A stretch of DNA of 64,000 nucleotides, from contig JAGVRJ010000005.1 of the NCBI GenBank assembly GCA_019059635.1, forward strand, positions 434,001 through 498,000, in the 5' to 3' direction. Position 1 is the stretch's first letter; every line of letters begins with the position of its first letter. This stretch comes from Proales similis (lineage: Eukaryota > Rotifera > Eurotatoria > Ploima > Proalidae). Below are positions 1-12,500 of the stretch, one piece after another. The position numbers were made by a program, and so were the translations under genes. The notes below the pieces were generated by a model. The model had not been told where the DNA came from and searched no databases. It was given only the letters and a program-made list of their open reading frames with translations.

Positions 1-29
1 ATTCTTACTTTCTCCAAGGTAAAAAGAAA

Positions 30-3000
30 ATGGTTGCCAGCAACAGTGAGATAACATTCTACGTGAATGGCCAGCAATGCAGAGGTAGGATCGACGCTAA
101 ACACCTTATGGGGGATAGTCTGTGGCTAATCGAATCGCTCAAGTTGGCAGCGATGTGTCTCCAAGCATCTCGCTCAACACCTACCTGCGCGATGTGCTCA
201 GACTAACTGGGTAGGCTTATTGTGGAAAGAATCAAAGGGCCCTGAACTAACCCTGATTGAACAGCACAAAGACCTTGTGTGGCGAGGGCGGCTGCGGTTC
301 TTGCGCGGTGCACGCGAGCAGACTCGAGCCGGGAACTGAGCAGCCGGTCGAGGCGTCGATCAACTCGTGCCTCTTCCCAATCTACAAGTGCGACGGCTAC
401 AGCTTCACCACGGTCGAGGGGCTGGGCGATCGCCGGACGGGCTATCACCCGATCCAGAAGCGCCTCGCGGCCACTAACGGCAGCCAGTGCGGCTACTGTA
501 CTCCCGGCTTCGTCGTGAGCATGTACTCGATGCTCAAGAATAACCAGCGTCCGACCGAGAAGGAGATCGAGGACGGGCTCGACGGCAACATCTGCCGCTG
601 CACCGGCTACAGGGCCATTCTCGATGCCATGAAGAGCTTCGGCACTGATCCTGTCGACATTGAGGACCTAACCCGGCTGAACTGCCTCAAGCTCGACTCG
701 CCTTGTGAGCATCACACGGCCACTTCTTGCCAGTTGCAGTCCACCACCTGCCACTCTCCCAAGAGCCTTGATGAGCTGCAGACTTTGATCGCATCTTCTG
801 GAGCTGACACTCGTCTCGTGGCTGGCAACACTTCGGTGGGCATCTACAAGCGGCTGCAGGAGAGCCCAGTCGTCATAAGCATCGACTCTGTGCGTGAGCT
901 TCATGAGGTCAGGGAAGAAGACGAGGGGCTGTCGATTGGATCGGCGGTCACTTTAAGCGCTCTGATTGGTCTCTTCAGCAAGCATGGCAGTCGGCCTGGC
1001 TACAAACACTTGTCCGAGTTGAGCAAAACACTCAAGAGGATCGCTGGCACGCACGTGCGCAACGTGGCCACGTGGGCGGGCAACCTCGCCCTCAGGAGGC
1101 AGCATCCCGACTTTCCTTCTGACCTCGCGGTGCTTCTCGAGACCGCCTCGGCTTCGCTTGTCATCCTTCAGGACCAGGCTGAGCACAATCTCTCGCTTCC
1201 AGAGTTCTTCGCAAGCACCGACCTCAAGGAGGGCCGGTTCGTCATTCGCAAGATGCTCCTTCCCCGCTTTGACGACGCCACAATCCGAGTGAAGGCTTTC
1301 AAGGTCGCTCCCAGGGCCCAGAACTCCCACTCGTACATCACAGGCGGCTTCAGATTCCACCTCGACGAGACATGCACTGTCACCTCTGTGCCGTCGGTGG
1401 TCTTCAACGGAGTCGCCCCCGGATTCCTCCACGCGTCAAAGACGGAGAGCTTCCTCCAAAACAACCAACTGCTGGACGAAACCGTACGCCGAGAGGCGCT
1501 CCGCGTGCTCCGAGAAGAGCTCGAGCAGACTGGAATAAGAGACAGTGTGAGCCCACTTGAGCCGGACGCCGACTACCGACTCAACCTGTGCGTTGGTCTC
1601 TTCTTCAAGGCCCTTGTCGCTGTCCTCCCTTCCGAGCACAGTGCAAGCCTTCAGTCGGCTGTGGATTCGATTGTCGACACGCGTCTGGTTAGCCGGGGAG
1701 AGCACTCCTACCAGCAAAAGCAGGAGCTGTTCCCTCTCACACAGCCGATGCCCAAACTGAACGCCCTCCCCCAGACCGCCGGCGAGGTCAAGTACACCGA
1801 CGAACTTGCGTTGCCCTCACGGCTCGTGCACGGCGTGTTTGTCCTTTCTCAAGTTGCCAATGCCACCATTGACACTATCGATTTTGAAGAGGCACTCGCC
1901 ATTCCAGGAGTGCACGCTTTCTACAGCGCCAAAGACATTCCCGGCAACAACACAGTCATGCAGGCTCCGTTTGCGCCCGAGCCTCTTTTCGCGGACGGCG
2001 AGATTCTGTACGCCGGCCAACCACTTGGTCTGATCGTTGCTGATAGCCGCCAGTTAGCCAAGCTCGCCGCTTCCAAGGTCCGAGTCAGCTACAAGCAAGT
2101 TAGACAGCCCATCTTGACCATCCAGCAAGCCATTGAGCAGCAAAGTTTTTATCCAGCTCTTCCCGATATCACTCGCGGAGATGTTGATTCCGCCTTAAAA
2201 TCGTCTAAGAATCGCTTTTCAGGCGAGGTTGAGTTCAATGCTTCTCAGTATCACTTTTTTATCGAAGGTATTGTTTCGTTGTGTGAGCCCACAGATGACG
2301 GTTTTCGTTTCGAACTCAACACCCAATGGATTGATTCAACTCAATCTGTAATCGCCGAAGTTCTTGGTCTTCCAAAAAGCAGTGCAATCGATATTTCTGT
2401 TAACCAACTCGGTGGTGGCTTTGGTGGAAAACTTACCCGCGTGAACGTGGCCGGCGCCGCTTCTGCAGTCGCCTCTTTCCATTTGAATCGACCAGTGAAA
2501 GTCAATATGGATCTAAATGAATGTTTGGTAAGCCCGTCTCTTAGCTTCTGACTTATTCTTTTTGTTTGAAAGTTTCGCGCTCAGGACATGATTGGCAAAC
2601 GTCCTCCGTGGCTCATTCGCTACGAAGTCGGCTGCGATGATAGCGGAAGAGTAACAGCGGTTAAATATGAAGCTTACTCTGATCCCGGCTCGAGCCCGAA
2701 CGGATCTTTTATGGCGTTTAGTCACAATTTTATAGACAACGCGTACAAATTCGACAACTTTCTGTTTCAAGCGCGTCAGGTCAAAACAAACAAGCCGGCC
2801 AGCACAGAAGTTAGATCGCCTGACTTTTTCCCGCCGCTACATCTCACCGAGCTGGTGATGGACCATGTGGCTCGACACGTCGGAAGAGATCCACTCGAGG
2901 TGCGATTGGCGAACTTTTATCAAACGGGCGACATCACGATCGGCGACATGCGACTCAACAGCTTTGACTTGAGCGATGTTGTTCAAAGCCTGATCGAGAG

Positions 3001-4185
3001 CAGCAATTACGAGCAAAGAAAGAAGGAGATCGCCGAGTTCAATCGAAGCAACAAACTGAAAAAGAGAGGCATCGCGATCATGCCCCTTCGCTATCCTTTG
3101 ACTTATTTGTTTAGCTATTACAACGCACTGGTTAGCATCAGACACGACGACGGCTCGGTGCTGGTCAGTCACGGCGGAATTGAAATGGGCCAAGTATTCA
3201 TTCGCCGGCTAGAGCATCGGCTCCACAATTTAACTTTGTTTTTTTTTAAAAGGGCATTCACACCAAAGTGGCTCAAACTTGTGCTGCCCAGCTTGGCATT
3301 CCTTTAGAGCTGGTCAGCGTTAAGAGCACCAACAACATGGTCAATCCGAACTCGAGTTTCACAGGCGCGTCTGTCACAGCCGAGCTCTGCTGCAAGGTAG
3401 AACTGGCCAATTGAAAGACTGAGCTTTGCGCCAGGTCTTAATAATTCGAATGCTAGAGCGTGGTCGGAAGCTGTCAGATACTCAATGAGCGTCTACAGGC
3501 GATCAGAGAAACGATGCCTGACGGCTACAGTTGGAAAGAGTTGATTGCCAAGGCACATGCGCGCAAGACTGAACTGTCCGCCATGTTCTTGCTTCGCAAT
3601 GATCCTGACGACACGACCGGCTTCGGCGTATACAACGTAGAGGCAGCCAGCTGCAGCGAGGTGTTGATCGACGTCTTGACTGGCGAACGTCAAGTGCTAC
3701 GAACCGACATTCTCTACGACTGCGGACAGAGGTGCGCTTTATTTAAATGTTTGATTGAGTTGGCGAAAGCTAATGCGAACGCTTACAGCATAAACGGTCT
3801 TATCGACATCGGACAGGGAGAAGGAGGCTTCATGATGGGCCTGGGATGCATGCTGCTGGAGAAAACTGTCTACGATCCGGTGACTGGCCGATGTCTGAAC
3901 AACGGAACTTGGGACTACAAGCCACCGATGGCCAAGGATATTCCAGTGGACCTTAGAATCCGCCTGCTGGAGAACAAACCCAACCCGGCCGGCGCATTGG
4001 GCGCCAAGGCGATTGGAGAGCCACCGCTCATGTTGTGCACTTCCATAATACTTGCGCTCAAAGAGGCAGTGGCTTCTGCCCGAGCAGACCGCGGTGTGAG
4101 CGGTCATTTCAGGCTGGAAGCACCAGTCACATTGGACGCCATTCAATCGGCTTGCTTGGTCGGAGACGAGTTGTTCAGCTCCTAG
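30..4185 (+). CDS. Aldehyde oxidase / xanthine dehydrogenase family molybdo-flavoenzyme (aldehyde-oxidase-like)
   Basis: This is a cytosolic oxidoreductase of about 1,270 aa that should oxidise aldehydes or N-heterocycles. Exons: 30-84, 151-210, 265-2527, 2573-3193, 3253-3396, 3457-3731 and 3789-4185. The N-terminus has the plant-type 2Fe-2S cysteines (CGEGGCGSC), then the second 2Fe-2S domain (QCGYCTPG, GNICRCTGY). The FAD domain (LVAGNTSVG) and the molybdopterin domain (QLGGGFGGK, DIGQGEGG, GEPPLML) follow. The catalytic Glu of GEPP is kept. The two xanthine-binding residues of XDH are replaced: the Glu after GGK is Leu, and the Arg before the DNAYK motif aligns with Phe. Aldehyde oxidases show this kind of change, so purine specificity is unlikely. 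The junction of exons 1 and 2 is one nucleotide out of frame with the obvious GT-AG pair. The start and first splice are therefore uncertain; everything from 265 on is secure. Confidence 0.9.
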
Positions 4186-4222
4186 AGATCCGGTGCCAGT
4201 TTTCTGTTAGGCCATTGGCAAG

Positions 4223-4228
4223 AATAAA
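4223..4228 (+). terminator. Poly(A) signal of the aldehyde-oxidase-like gene
   Basis: AATAAA lies 38 nt after the stop codon. The interval to the convergent MCM7 gene (4186-4504) is AT-rich and otherwise shows nothing. A TTTATT at 4270-4275 reads AATAAA on the minus strand and could serve MCM7. Confidence 0.6.
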
Positions 4229-4504
4229 TCGAAAAGCTGCAAACGAATGGAAGCTGTTTTGGGAAGAATTTTATTGAAACTTTAGAAATTGAAGACAAAA
4301 TAGAACGAAAAGAGCGACAGGGTTGACAATTTTGATAACTTTTTCTCTTTTGCTGCTGAAATTCTACAATTAAATGAGATAAAAAGAATTTTAGTGGGGC
4401 CGTTTGAAGTTGCTTGACAAATTGTAAGATTGAACAAGAGAATTGGGCCGATTTCGATGAAAGGATTGAGTTGAGACTCAAATATTCACGCGAGCAGCGG
4501 CGGC

Positions 4505-6667
4505 TTAGATGAAAGTGATTTTGGTCTGAATGGCGTTCAGCTGCCAGATGTTGAGATCCTCGTAGGTGCGACAGCAGTCGGCGAACATTTCTGGCGTGAA
4601 GCCTTTACGCAAGCACTTCTCGAGCGCTTCCTGGTAGCTGACCACCCGAGCACCGTCGGCGGGCGCCATCTCGCGCACAATTGAGAATATCTGGTCGGAA
4701 ACGCTTCGCGGTCGCTGCAGTGTGTTCATCTTGGGCTTGAGTGATTCCTTTGACATTTCCATGAGACGAATGGCCTCGTTCACATCGTCACGCTCGACCA
4801 TATTGCTGAGGCGAAGACGGGCCAATGCGGTCGACAGGCGCAGAATGGCGAGGAGAGTACGAGCCGACGTGTAGGTCGAATCGGCGTTCAATCGTGCCTC
4901 TTTCCTCATCTCGACGTAAACGCTCACAATGTGGTCGCTGAGTGACTCGGGCACCACTGGCTGCTTGGTTTTACACAACGCAATGTATCGCCGCATCAGA
5001 TTCATGTCGAGAGGCTCGAAATTGGTCGGCGGCTGAACGTTGTGCTGATGAACGTAGGTGATATGCTGGGCCAGACGAAGGTCAGAGTCACGGTCGGCCT
5101 TGTCCTGGATGAGCCAGAGAAGATCAAAACGAGAAAGGAGTGCGGCCGGCAGCTGGATGTTTTGTTCGACGCTCTTTTTCGGATTGTACTTTCCGTAGGC
5201 CGGATTGGCGGCGGCCAAAATCGACACTCGCGCGTTCAACGAGGTCATGATGCCGGCCTTGGCGATCGAAATGGTCTGCTGTTCCATTACTTCGTGAATT
5301 GCGGTTCGGTCTTGATCCAACATTTTGTCGAATTCGTCAATGCAGCAAATGCCTTGATCGGCAAGAACGAGCGAGCCGCCCTCGAGCATCATCTCGCCCG
5401 TGATCGGGTCCTTCATTACGCAAGCGGTGAGACCGACGCCGCTCGAACCTCGGCCAGTCGTGTACTGGCTTCTAACCGCCAGACGGTCGATGTAGTTGAG
5501 CAGCTGAGATTTGGCCACACCTGGATCGCCCATCAGACAGATGTTTATGTTGCCTCTGATGTTCATGCCGCGCGAGTTCTTGTGCACACCGCCTACAAGC
5601 ATGAGCAACAGCGCCTTTTTCACGTCTTCGTGTCCGTAGATCTCGGGCGCAATGCTGCACGTCAGCTTGGAATAAAAGTCCTCCTCGCAAATGCGCGCCG
5701 CCTCTTCCTCGCTGAGCTCTTCGGCGAGCAGCTGCTCGTCTTCGCTCTTGTTCATTTGAATCAGATTGTGAGCCTCGACGAAAGTGTCGGACAACAGGCC
5801 CTGTGCCATTTGCCGGAAGCCGGTCTTCAACAACGGCAGGAATATGCCAGTGACCGCAATGTGGTCGCCAGGCTTGCACAGACGTGTGTTCTCTCCTTTG
5901 GCGTAGATGGTCAGCGCTCGGGGAATGTTGCCGACCGGCACCTGGTCAGAGTGCTCTTGGATTTTTATTTCCTGGAACTTTACGAATTTGGAGCCACGGC
6001 TCTGCAAGCAAAGTCGTCCGCCGCTCTTGTTCACCTGACAGTCCTGACTCGGACACATTTCGATGGGCATGAACGAGGGCGAATTGATCGGCTGGTAGGT
6101 CTCGGCGCCGCATCTGTCGCAGGTGTAAGTGGCCACTTGAAGCATGGGCTTCACTTCGGTGGCTCGTATGACCACGCCCTTGACATTAACAAGCTTTCCG
6201 ATCGAGCGCGCCTTTATCTGACGCACCGAGGACCACTTTTGCGACCATTTGAAGTAGAGCTCAAAGCGTCTGAGCAGTTCATCTGGGAAGCGGTTGTTGG
6301 GCGTGCGCGATGCCTCGGCGCTGTATAGACGCTGCTCGGCAATTAGACGATGCTCAATGTAAACGTCCAGAGTGTCCTTGTGCGCCACTTCTTTGTCCTT
6401 GTACTCGGGCAGCAGCTCTTGCACCGCCTGATTGAACAGTTCAATGTATCTCTTGGCGTTCTCCACACACGCGTCCGCCAAGTCCTGGTCGTGAGAGGCC
6501 AGATCGTCCAAGTCAATGTGCATTGCGGCCTGCTCGCGGTTGGCCAGACTGCGCAGCTGTTTCGAGTACTTGAACGATTTGCCGCCTCCGTCCGGCATGT
6601 CGCTGTAGAAGTCGGTCAAGAAGCGTTTGAGCTCCTCGCGGTCCTTGGCGTAATCTCGCACCGGCAT
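4505..6667 (-). CDS. MCM7: DNA replication licensing factor MCM7
   Basis: This is a subunit of the hexameric MCM2-7 replicative helicase: 720 aa in a single exon, against about 719 in vertebrates. The start at 6667 ([11 protein letters not shown]) matches the family N-terminus. The open frame runs further upstream but has no family similarity there. Visible parts are the N-terminal domain, a C4 zinc finger near residues 181-208 (CDRC ... CPSQDC), Walker A GDPGVAKS near 380, Walker [10 protein letters not shown], the NPAYG sensor region, the arginine finger SRFD near 512, and the C-terminal winged-helix region. Similarity is continuous along the whole length, so the gene looks intact. It is divergent from CSN1; the shared upstream region holds an E2F-like site and a purine-rich tract. 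Confidence 0.97.
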   Translation of the reverse strand: MPVRDYAKDREELKRFLTDFYSDMPDGGGKSFKYSKQLRSLANREQAAMHIDLDDLASHDQDLADACVENAKRYIELFNQAVQELLPEYKDKEVAHKDTLDVYIEHRLIAEQRLYSAEASRTPNNRFPDELLRRFELYFKWSQKWSSVRQIKARSIGKLVNVKGVVIRATEVKPMLQVATYTCDRCGAETYQPINSPSFMPIEMCPSQDCQVNKSGGRLCLQSRGSKFVKFQEIKIQEHSDQVPVGNIPRALTIYAKGENTRLCKPGDHIAVTGIFLPLLKTGFRQMAQGLLSDTFVEAHNLIQMNKSEDEQLLAEELSEEEAARICEEDFYSKLTCSIAPEIYGHEDVKKALLLMLVGGVHKNSRGMNIRGNINICLMGDPGVAKSQLLNYIDRLAVRSQYTTGRGSSGVGLTACVMKDPITGEMMLEGGSLVLADQGICCIDEFDKMLDQDRTAIHEVMEQQTISIAKAGIMTSLNARVSILAAANPAYGKYNPKKSVEQNIQLPAALLSRFDLLWLIQDKADRDSDLRLAQHITYVHQHNVQPPTNFEPLDMNLMRRYIALCKTKQPVVPESLSDHIVSVYVEMRKEARLNADSTYTSARTLLAILRLSTALARLRLSNMVERDDVNEAIRLMEMSKESLKPKMNTLQRPRSVSDQIFSIVREMAPADGARVVSYQEALEKCLRKGFTPEMFADCCRTYEDLNIWQLNAIQTKITFI

Positions 6668-7546
6668 CTTGATCCTGTGTGTTTGTCCTGTGTGAACTAC
6701 TGAGCTCGGTTGTGTTAGTGTGCGACTCTCTAAGCCAATTCGTTTACGAACGTAATGTGTGTGTTGGTTTCTAAACGATCTCGGTCCAATACTCAATGGA
6801 GGAGGAGGAGGAGGAAAAGGAAGAAACACGGCGCGAATTTAAACTTGGCTCGGTAACGACCTCGAACTTTTATTATGTAAACAAGTTGCCCAACCACCAA
6901 TTGCGTTTAATCACAATCACACCCACACACACCTAACTTGACTAGTGGACAGGCGATTATCGAATTAGATAACCTCCACGCCCCACTGATCACAGCGATC
7001 GCTAAACTGGTACGTTGGCCAAGCAGTTGCTTAATAGCCAAATAGAAAGAGAGCGAGAGAGAACGACTTGAGATGGCCATCGACACATGTGCCATTCGTT
7101 CGATTTAAATGCGAAGTTTTCGTTTGACCGCGTGCACGTGCATGTCCAGCTGCATTATAAGTCTCACATTCATCACGTGGTGGTGATGGTCGGCGAAGGA
7201 TGTTAGAAGGCTCGAGATCAATCCGAGATTCTAACATGGCCCATTGTCGCACCTGCAAATGACCGAGCGAGTTGTCTATCCTCAGTTTGAACTCAGATCC
7301 CAGGTGGCCATTGGGCCCAAAACTTGACCACTCCGTTTAGCTCGTGCTCTTTGCCACGGCCCTCTCTGTACTCAAACAAATAGATTCTTGCCTTTTCTTC
7401 ATTATCGCTTGAATCGGCCAAAGACAGCTTACTGGTCTACTTGTCATCAAAAGTCTAAACTCGAATTGCAAAATAAATTTTATGAAACTTGAAGATCGCT
7501 GACGGGCTTTGTGAGTTGGATAAGCGTTGTGAAAACAGGCCGCGAA
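6668..7546. promoter_or_regulatory. Divergent intergenic control region between MCM7 (-) and CSN1 (+)
   Basis: These 879 bp separate the two start codons. On the MCM7 side there is a GGA-repeat tract (about 6799-6813) and, at 6830-6840, a motif reading TTCGCGCC on the minus strand, like an E2F site. Further on are two CACGTG E-boxes, one inside a ten-base palindrome (7133-7142) and one at 7174-7179. No convincing coding sequence was found. MCM genes are classical E2F targets; the assignments here rest only on motif inspection. Confidence 0.45.
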
Positions 7547-9368
7547 ATGGAAAGCACACTGGACAGGCGTGTGGAAGAGGAGAGGCAGTCAGCGGGCGTA
7601 GAAGAGATGGAACTCGGCGGCGACGATGAAATGAACCGAACCAACAATAACGGCCTGTACGATCCCAACTTTGAAATTGACAACTCGTCGCTCGATTTGG
7701 AGACGTTCACCACGGGCTACACCGGAATGATGCGCATTCACCGTTTGCTGTTCTTGGCCGAGCACTGTCCGTCTGTTCGATTCGACGCGTTCAAGAGCGC
7801 GCTGAGCTTGGTCAAAGAGACTTTCAACACACAATTGTACACGTCCGTGCACAAAAGCTACTCGGACGCCTATTCCAAGCTGGCCAACGAGCAAAAGCAG
7901 CTGCTCAGCTTCGAGACGTTCGACTCTGCCTGGGTGGACAAGACAGGCAAGGAGGCGGCACTGAAGCTGGAGAAACTGGACGCCGACCTGAAATCAGCCA
8001 AGTCGCTGTCGATCAAAGACTGCATCAGACGTGGCCAAGAAGATCTGGCCGAACACTTCATGGACATGGGCGATCTGAACAACGCGTTGAAGTGCTACTC
8101 TAGATCACGTGATTACTGCTCGTCGAACAAGCACACCATCAATCTCTGCCTGAATGTGATCAAGGTCAGCATATTTCTCAAGAACTGGTCCTATCTGCTC
8201 AGCTATGTGAGCAAGATTGAGAACATGATCGAAGCGAGCGAGGTGAACAAACCGATCACTTTTCATGCTCAATCGAACTTGCAGCTAAACGCCGCTCAAA
8301 GAATAAAGATGACGCGTCCATTTTGTGCAAAGTGAAGTGCGCCGCCGGTCTGGCCGAGCTGAACTGTAAACGGTACAAAGCAGCCGCTCGCTGCTTTCTG
8401 GCGGCCAACTTCGACCTCTTTAATTACTCGGACGTAAGTCAGACTCGAGCTTAATTGTGAGATTTTCAAAAAGCCCGATCTAAACCCAGTCTCAACTAAC
8501 ACAGGTGATCACGCCCAATAACGTGGCCATTTACGGAAGCTTGTGCGCTCTCGCCACGTTCGATCGACGTGAGCTCCAAAGCAGCGTCCTTAAAAGCAGG
8601 TTGGATTTAAATTTTTAGCAGCTAGACTGTGGCAACCGAAAGCGTAAACTTGACATTCACACGCAGCACGTTCAAATCGTTCCTCGAACTCGAGCCTCAA
8701 GTGCGCGAGATCTTGTTCAAATTCAACGAGTCCAAATACGACGTGTGTCTGAAGCTGCTCGACCGACTCAAGGACAGTGTGCTTCTAGACCTTTACTTGT
8801 CGCCGCACGTGGAAACGCTCTACAAGTCGATTAGACAAAGAGCTCTGAAACAGGTGTGTGCCAAAAATTGCGCAAAACTCTGCCCTCGACCGATGCTTAA
8901 GCGCTTCCAATTCGGCATTAAGTACTTTAGCCCGTTCAAATCGGTCGAGATGAGTAAAATGGCGCTCGCGTTCAATACAAGCGTCGAAGAGCTTGAAGAA
9001 GAACTCATTCAGCTGATTCTGACCGGACAGATCCAAGCAAGAATCGACGCCAAGGACAAGGTCGGCCAACGGTCTTCATTCTAAATGAACCAAATCACTT
9101 GACGTAAATACGATTCAGATTTTATATGCCAAAGACATTGAGCAGCGAGCCAATGCCTTCCAGAGGGCCATAGAGGTCGGCCTTGACTACGAGAGGCGCA
9201 CCAAGGCGGTCATACTTCGTTCGTTGATTCTCAAATACAACATTTGTGTCAAGGTAGAAATCGAATTCTCTTCCGAATCTAAATTGACGCGCTTCTAACT
9301 AACAACAGAACACGATTCAATTGAGCCAGCCAGGCACAGACGTGACCCGACAGCAAATGGTGCGCTGA
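7547..9368 (+). CDS. CSN1: COP9 signalosome subunit 1 (CSN1/GPS1)
   Basis: This is a scaffold subunit of the COP9 signalosome, which removes NEDD8 from cullins. It has 480 aa in seven exons: 7547-8242, 8302-8433, 8505-8599, 8667-8853, 8923-9060, 9119-9253 and 9309-9368, summing exactly in frame. The first ATG after the upstream stops (7547) is used. The N-terminal helical-repeat region contains the family stretch around [16 protein letters not shown]. Later exons carry [16 protein letters not shown] and [11 protein letters not shown], then the PCI domain ([32 protein letters not shown]). The tail after the PCI domain is short. Length and order match animal CSN1. An AATAAA lies at 9474-9479. 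Confidence 0.95.
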
Positions 9369-9473
9369 GAAGAGCCCTAGTTACCCATTTAGTGTCCAAA
9401 TAGTGTTTAAATTGAGAGCCCTCATCTGCTTGATTGCCTCTTCACGTCCTTCTGAATGAGACAATTCATTTTC

Positions 9474-9479
9474 AATAAA
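9474..9479 (+). terminator. Poly(A) signal of CSN1
   Basis: AATAAA lies 106 nt after the CSN1 stop. The convergent receptor phosphatase gene stops at 9519, so the two 3' UTRs are crowded into about 150 nt. Confidence 0.6.
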
Positions 9480-9518
9480 CAAAACATTAAACAAAACAAA
9501 AAAGAATCTTCAAATCAG

Positions 9519-12500
9519 TCAAACGTCTAAATCGATTGGTTTGAGTTGCGGCTGATTGTCCAGTTTGCTTGGCTTGCGTATGGGCTCCAGTCTGAACGAG
9601 CTGAGGCACAGTGTTTTGCGTATTAGGTCGGCCACGAAACCGTACAAGTATTTATACTCGGCCTTTGGTAAGTGGGTGTTTTAAAAGAGCCCGATAGAGC
9701 AGTTTTCAAATGGCAACTTACAAGCGAGTTGAGAGAGGCCGGCTGAATGAACTTGATTGCTCTGACCAGGCGGAATATGTCTACTTGCTTGTAGACCGTG
9801 AGCTGATGCACTAGAGTGAACGCGGCGCAGAATATCCAGCAGTTCTCTGGCGTCGCACTGTAAACGCACAAATGTGAGGGCAGTCAGACGTCGGTCGGTT
9901 AAAAGAAACAGCAGCAGACCTGGCATGCACGATGGCGCTCGAGAAGGGCGGATTTATCAAGTTCATCTGGGTAATGAGCTCCAGCAGTCCGTTGTAGTCG
10001 GGCGGCACTCGATCATTCCACGGCTCGTTGAGAACAAAATGCTCAACTTTCTTCACTTCTCTTCTTACGTCCTAAAAATCATTCTGAGCAAGTTGGCCCC
10101 GATCAAAACCTAAACTCTTTCGGTTACATTTAATTCGAAGATCGAATATGAGCGTCTTGTGATGCAGCCGAAACACGAGATTTTCGCCATCTCGACCTCG
10201 TACGAACGGCCGTCAAAATCGAATTTGATCTCATTGTCCGTGAAATATTCGTTCTCTTCCTTCATTTCAACTGTTAGTTCTGAATGCGCCATTTCTATCT
10301 TGACCTTGTACCTTTTCGAATGAGTTCTTCAATGCGACCACTAGGTCGCAGTTGGACTGAAGAATATCGGTCCAGGAAAATGTCGATTTGCAAACGAAAA
10401 AATTAAGACCTATGTCAGGCAGATGAAGCTGATCGAGTCGATCAGAATGCTGACTTCGGTTTTGTTCAATCGAGTCAAAGTCGGCATTTGATTGACACGA
10501 CGACGAACTCAAACAGCCAAAGAGAGGATAACTCGTTCGCATGCTTTGCCGAAGTCGAACGAATTCGCTACGAATCGAACTGTGCCGCGGGGCCTTCTGG
10601 TCCGAGCGGAGCTCTTTGTTGTAAATATCGATTAAATCGTTCGAGTCGAGTAGAGTGAGACCGTTGGCGTTAAACTGATTCAGACAATCGTAGATGAGCA
10701 TGTATTGCTCGAGACTGAGTGCGGCCGATTTGAGTCTGGATCGGATCTTGTTCACACACTCGAGGACATTGAGCGGCTTTTGAAGCTCAATTCGCTGTAG
10801 CAGCGCGTCCAGCGCAATGAATGTGATCGTTCGACCCATGTTGGCATTGCAATGGACCAGAATGGGCGACTTTCGCCAGTTGCTGCCTCTCACTGCCTTG
10901 GCCAAAGCCACCAGGCCAATTAGATCGTCGCTGTTCTTTTCTGGCCAATTGCAAAAGTAAAAGTGGCAAATCGATTTACTCTGCTGGGTCGGAGTGCACT
11001 TGAGTTTGAGCTCTCTTTTGACAAAGTCAAGCTTGCATGTCTCGCTCAATTGGCTCAGCTCGTAGCTGTTGCCGATTTTCCTCGGCCCATTTTGCAGTCC
11101 GCACCAGTACGCGTCTGTTTCGCTCATACTAGTCAGGCATACTATCACCTGAACGTCATACAAATCGACCGTTTCCCAAAATTCGGCCGAAGCATTTGGA
11201 GGTCTGATAACCAAGAATTTCTGTTCACTCTCGTCGTTTGAGACCACGCTGAGCTCAAGGTCGTCTTTATTTGCTTGGGCGTTCGGACCTGCAAGGCAAT
11301 TGTCGGCCAACTCATTAATTGCACTGAATTGAACTTTGAACATGGCATTATCGTCCGCATGCAGCTGACGACAGACGCGCTCTAGCTCGCTTGGCTTGAA
11401 CGAGTTGGTTTGCTTTTCGTTGCGATATTTCAATGTATTGAGCTGCTTAAAAGTTGCCTTCAGCTTTTCGTAGTAAACGAGCAGAGGAATGAGAACAAAC
11501 AGCACGCAGACGGCCAGAATAATGAGAAAAAACATCAGGGCGTAATTGAAATTAGCCGAGTCTGAGCCGACCTGTGCGGAAGTGTCGTGGGCGACCGGCT
11601 CGATCGCCGCTGTGAGATCGCTTCGGATGTAAATTGTCGACGCCGATTTGGGCTCTCGAGTCGCTTCGTAAATATTGCCGATCAAGAAAATCATAAAGAA
11701 CCGATAGAGGCCGTTTTGTTTCAGCTTCACGTTGGACACAGTGCGCAAATGCGGCGTCTCGTGCACGTCGACATGAGAGGCGCCGATCAAAACGGTGCAA
11801 TCTTCAGCCAGATCGAGCGACCTAAGCCCGATGCGGTCAAATGTGCTCAAATGACACGGCCGCTGGTTGTCAAATTCCTCAGAGCAGGACTCGGCAGCTT
11901 GCGCCAAACGTCCTAGATACTCTTGACTTCGATTCAAGGTCGCATTCTTGCCATCTTCTTGCACTTTGACCGCAAATAAATGAGCGGAGAGAACGGCGCC
12001 GTTTGTCTGATTGACGCGTTCTACTTTGAGCGACAAATAACGCTTGCCGAACAAGGTCTCAATTTTCTCCGCCATTAAGCTCACCGAATCGACTGGTGCG
12101 CACGCGTCGGCCAGGACAGGTACACTCGATTGTGCCGTTCCGAGTCTATTATTCAAATCGTTCGCTGGCTTGACGCTAAATCTGTGCAAAGTGTTGAGCG
12201 ATTGAACTCGAAGATCACACGCAATCTGGCCCTGGTTCACTCTGCACTGAGGGCCGTTAGGTGAGATAAGCCTTTTGTTATCAATTAGACAGATGCTGTC
12301 GATGTTCTGAACTTGCTCAACGCTGACCGTAAGCTGCCTGGATTGTTTGCTGTTGAGATTTGTCTCCACGATGACATAGCGGGTCAGAGCGCACAAATAA
12401 TATGAATCGAAAAGAGACCATGTAATTCGAAATTGAGAGAACTCTTTGTGCAGGTCGTCGAATTTGACAAGCTCAGCTTGAACTGAGTCAATGGCCTGAA

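Noticed and set aside
5042..6328. Open frame of 428 codons on the plus strand, opposite MCM7
   Set aside because: It lies entirely antisense to a fully conserved MCM7 gene, has no family similarity, and arises from the codon bias of the real gene.
10110..10292. Possible separate small gene starting MAHSELTVEMKEEN
   Set aside because: The start lies in a predicted intron; the rest reads in frame as an exon of receptor phosphatase A and matches the PTP fold.
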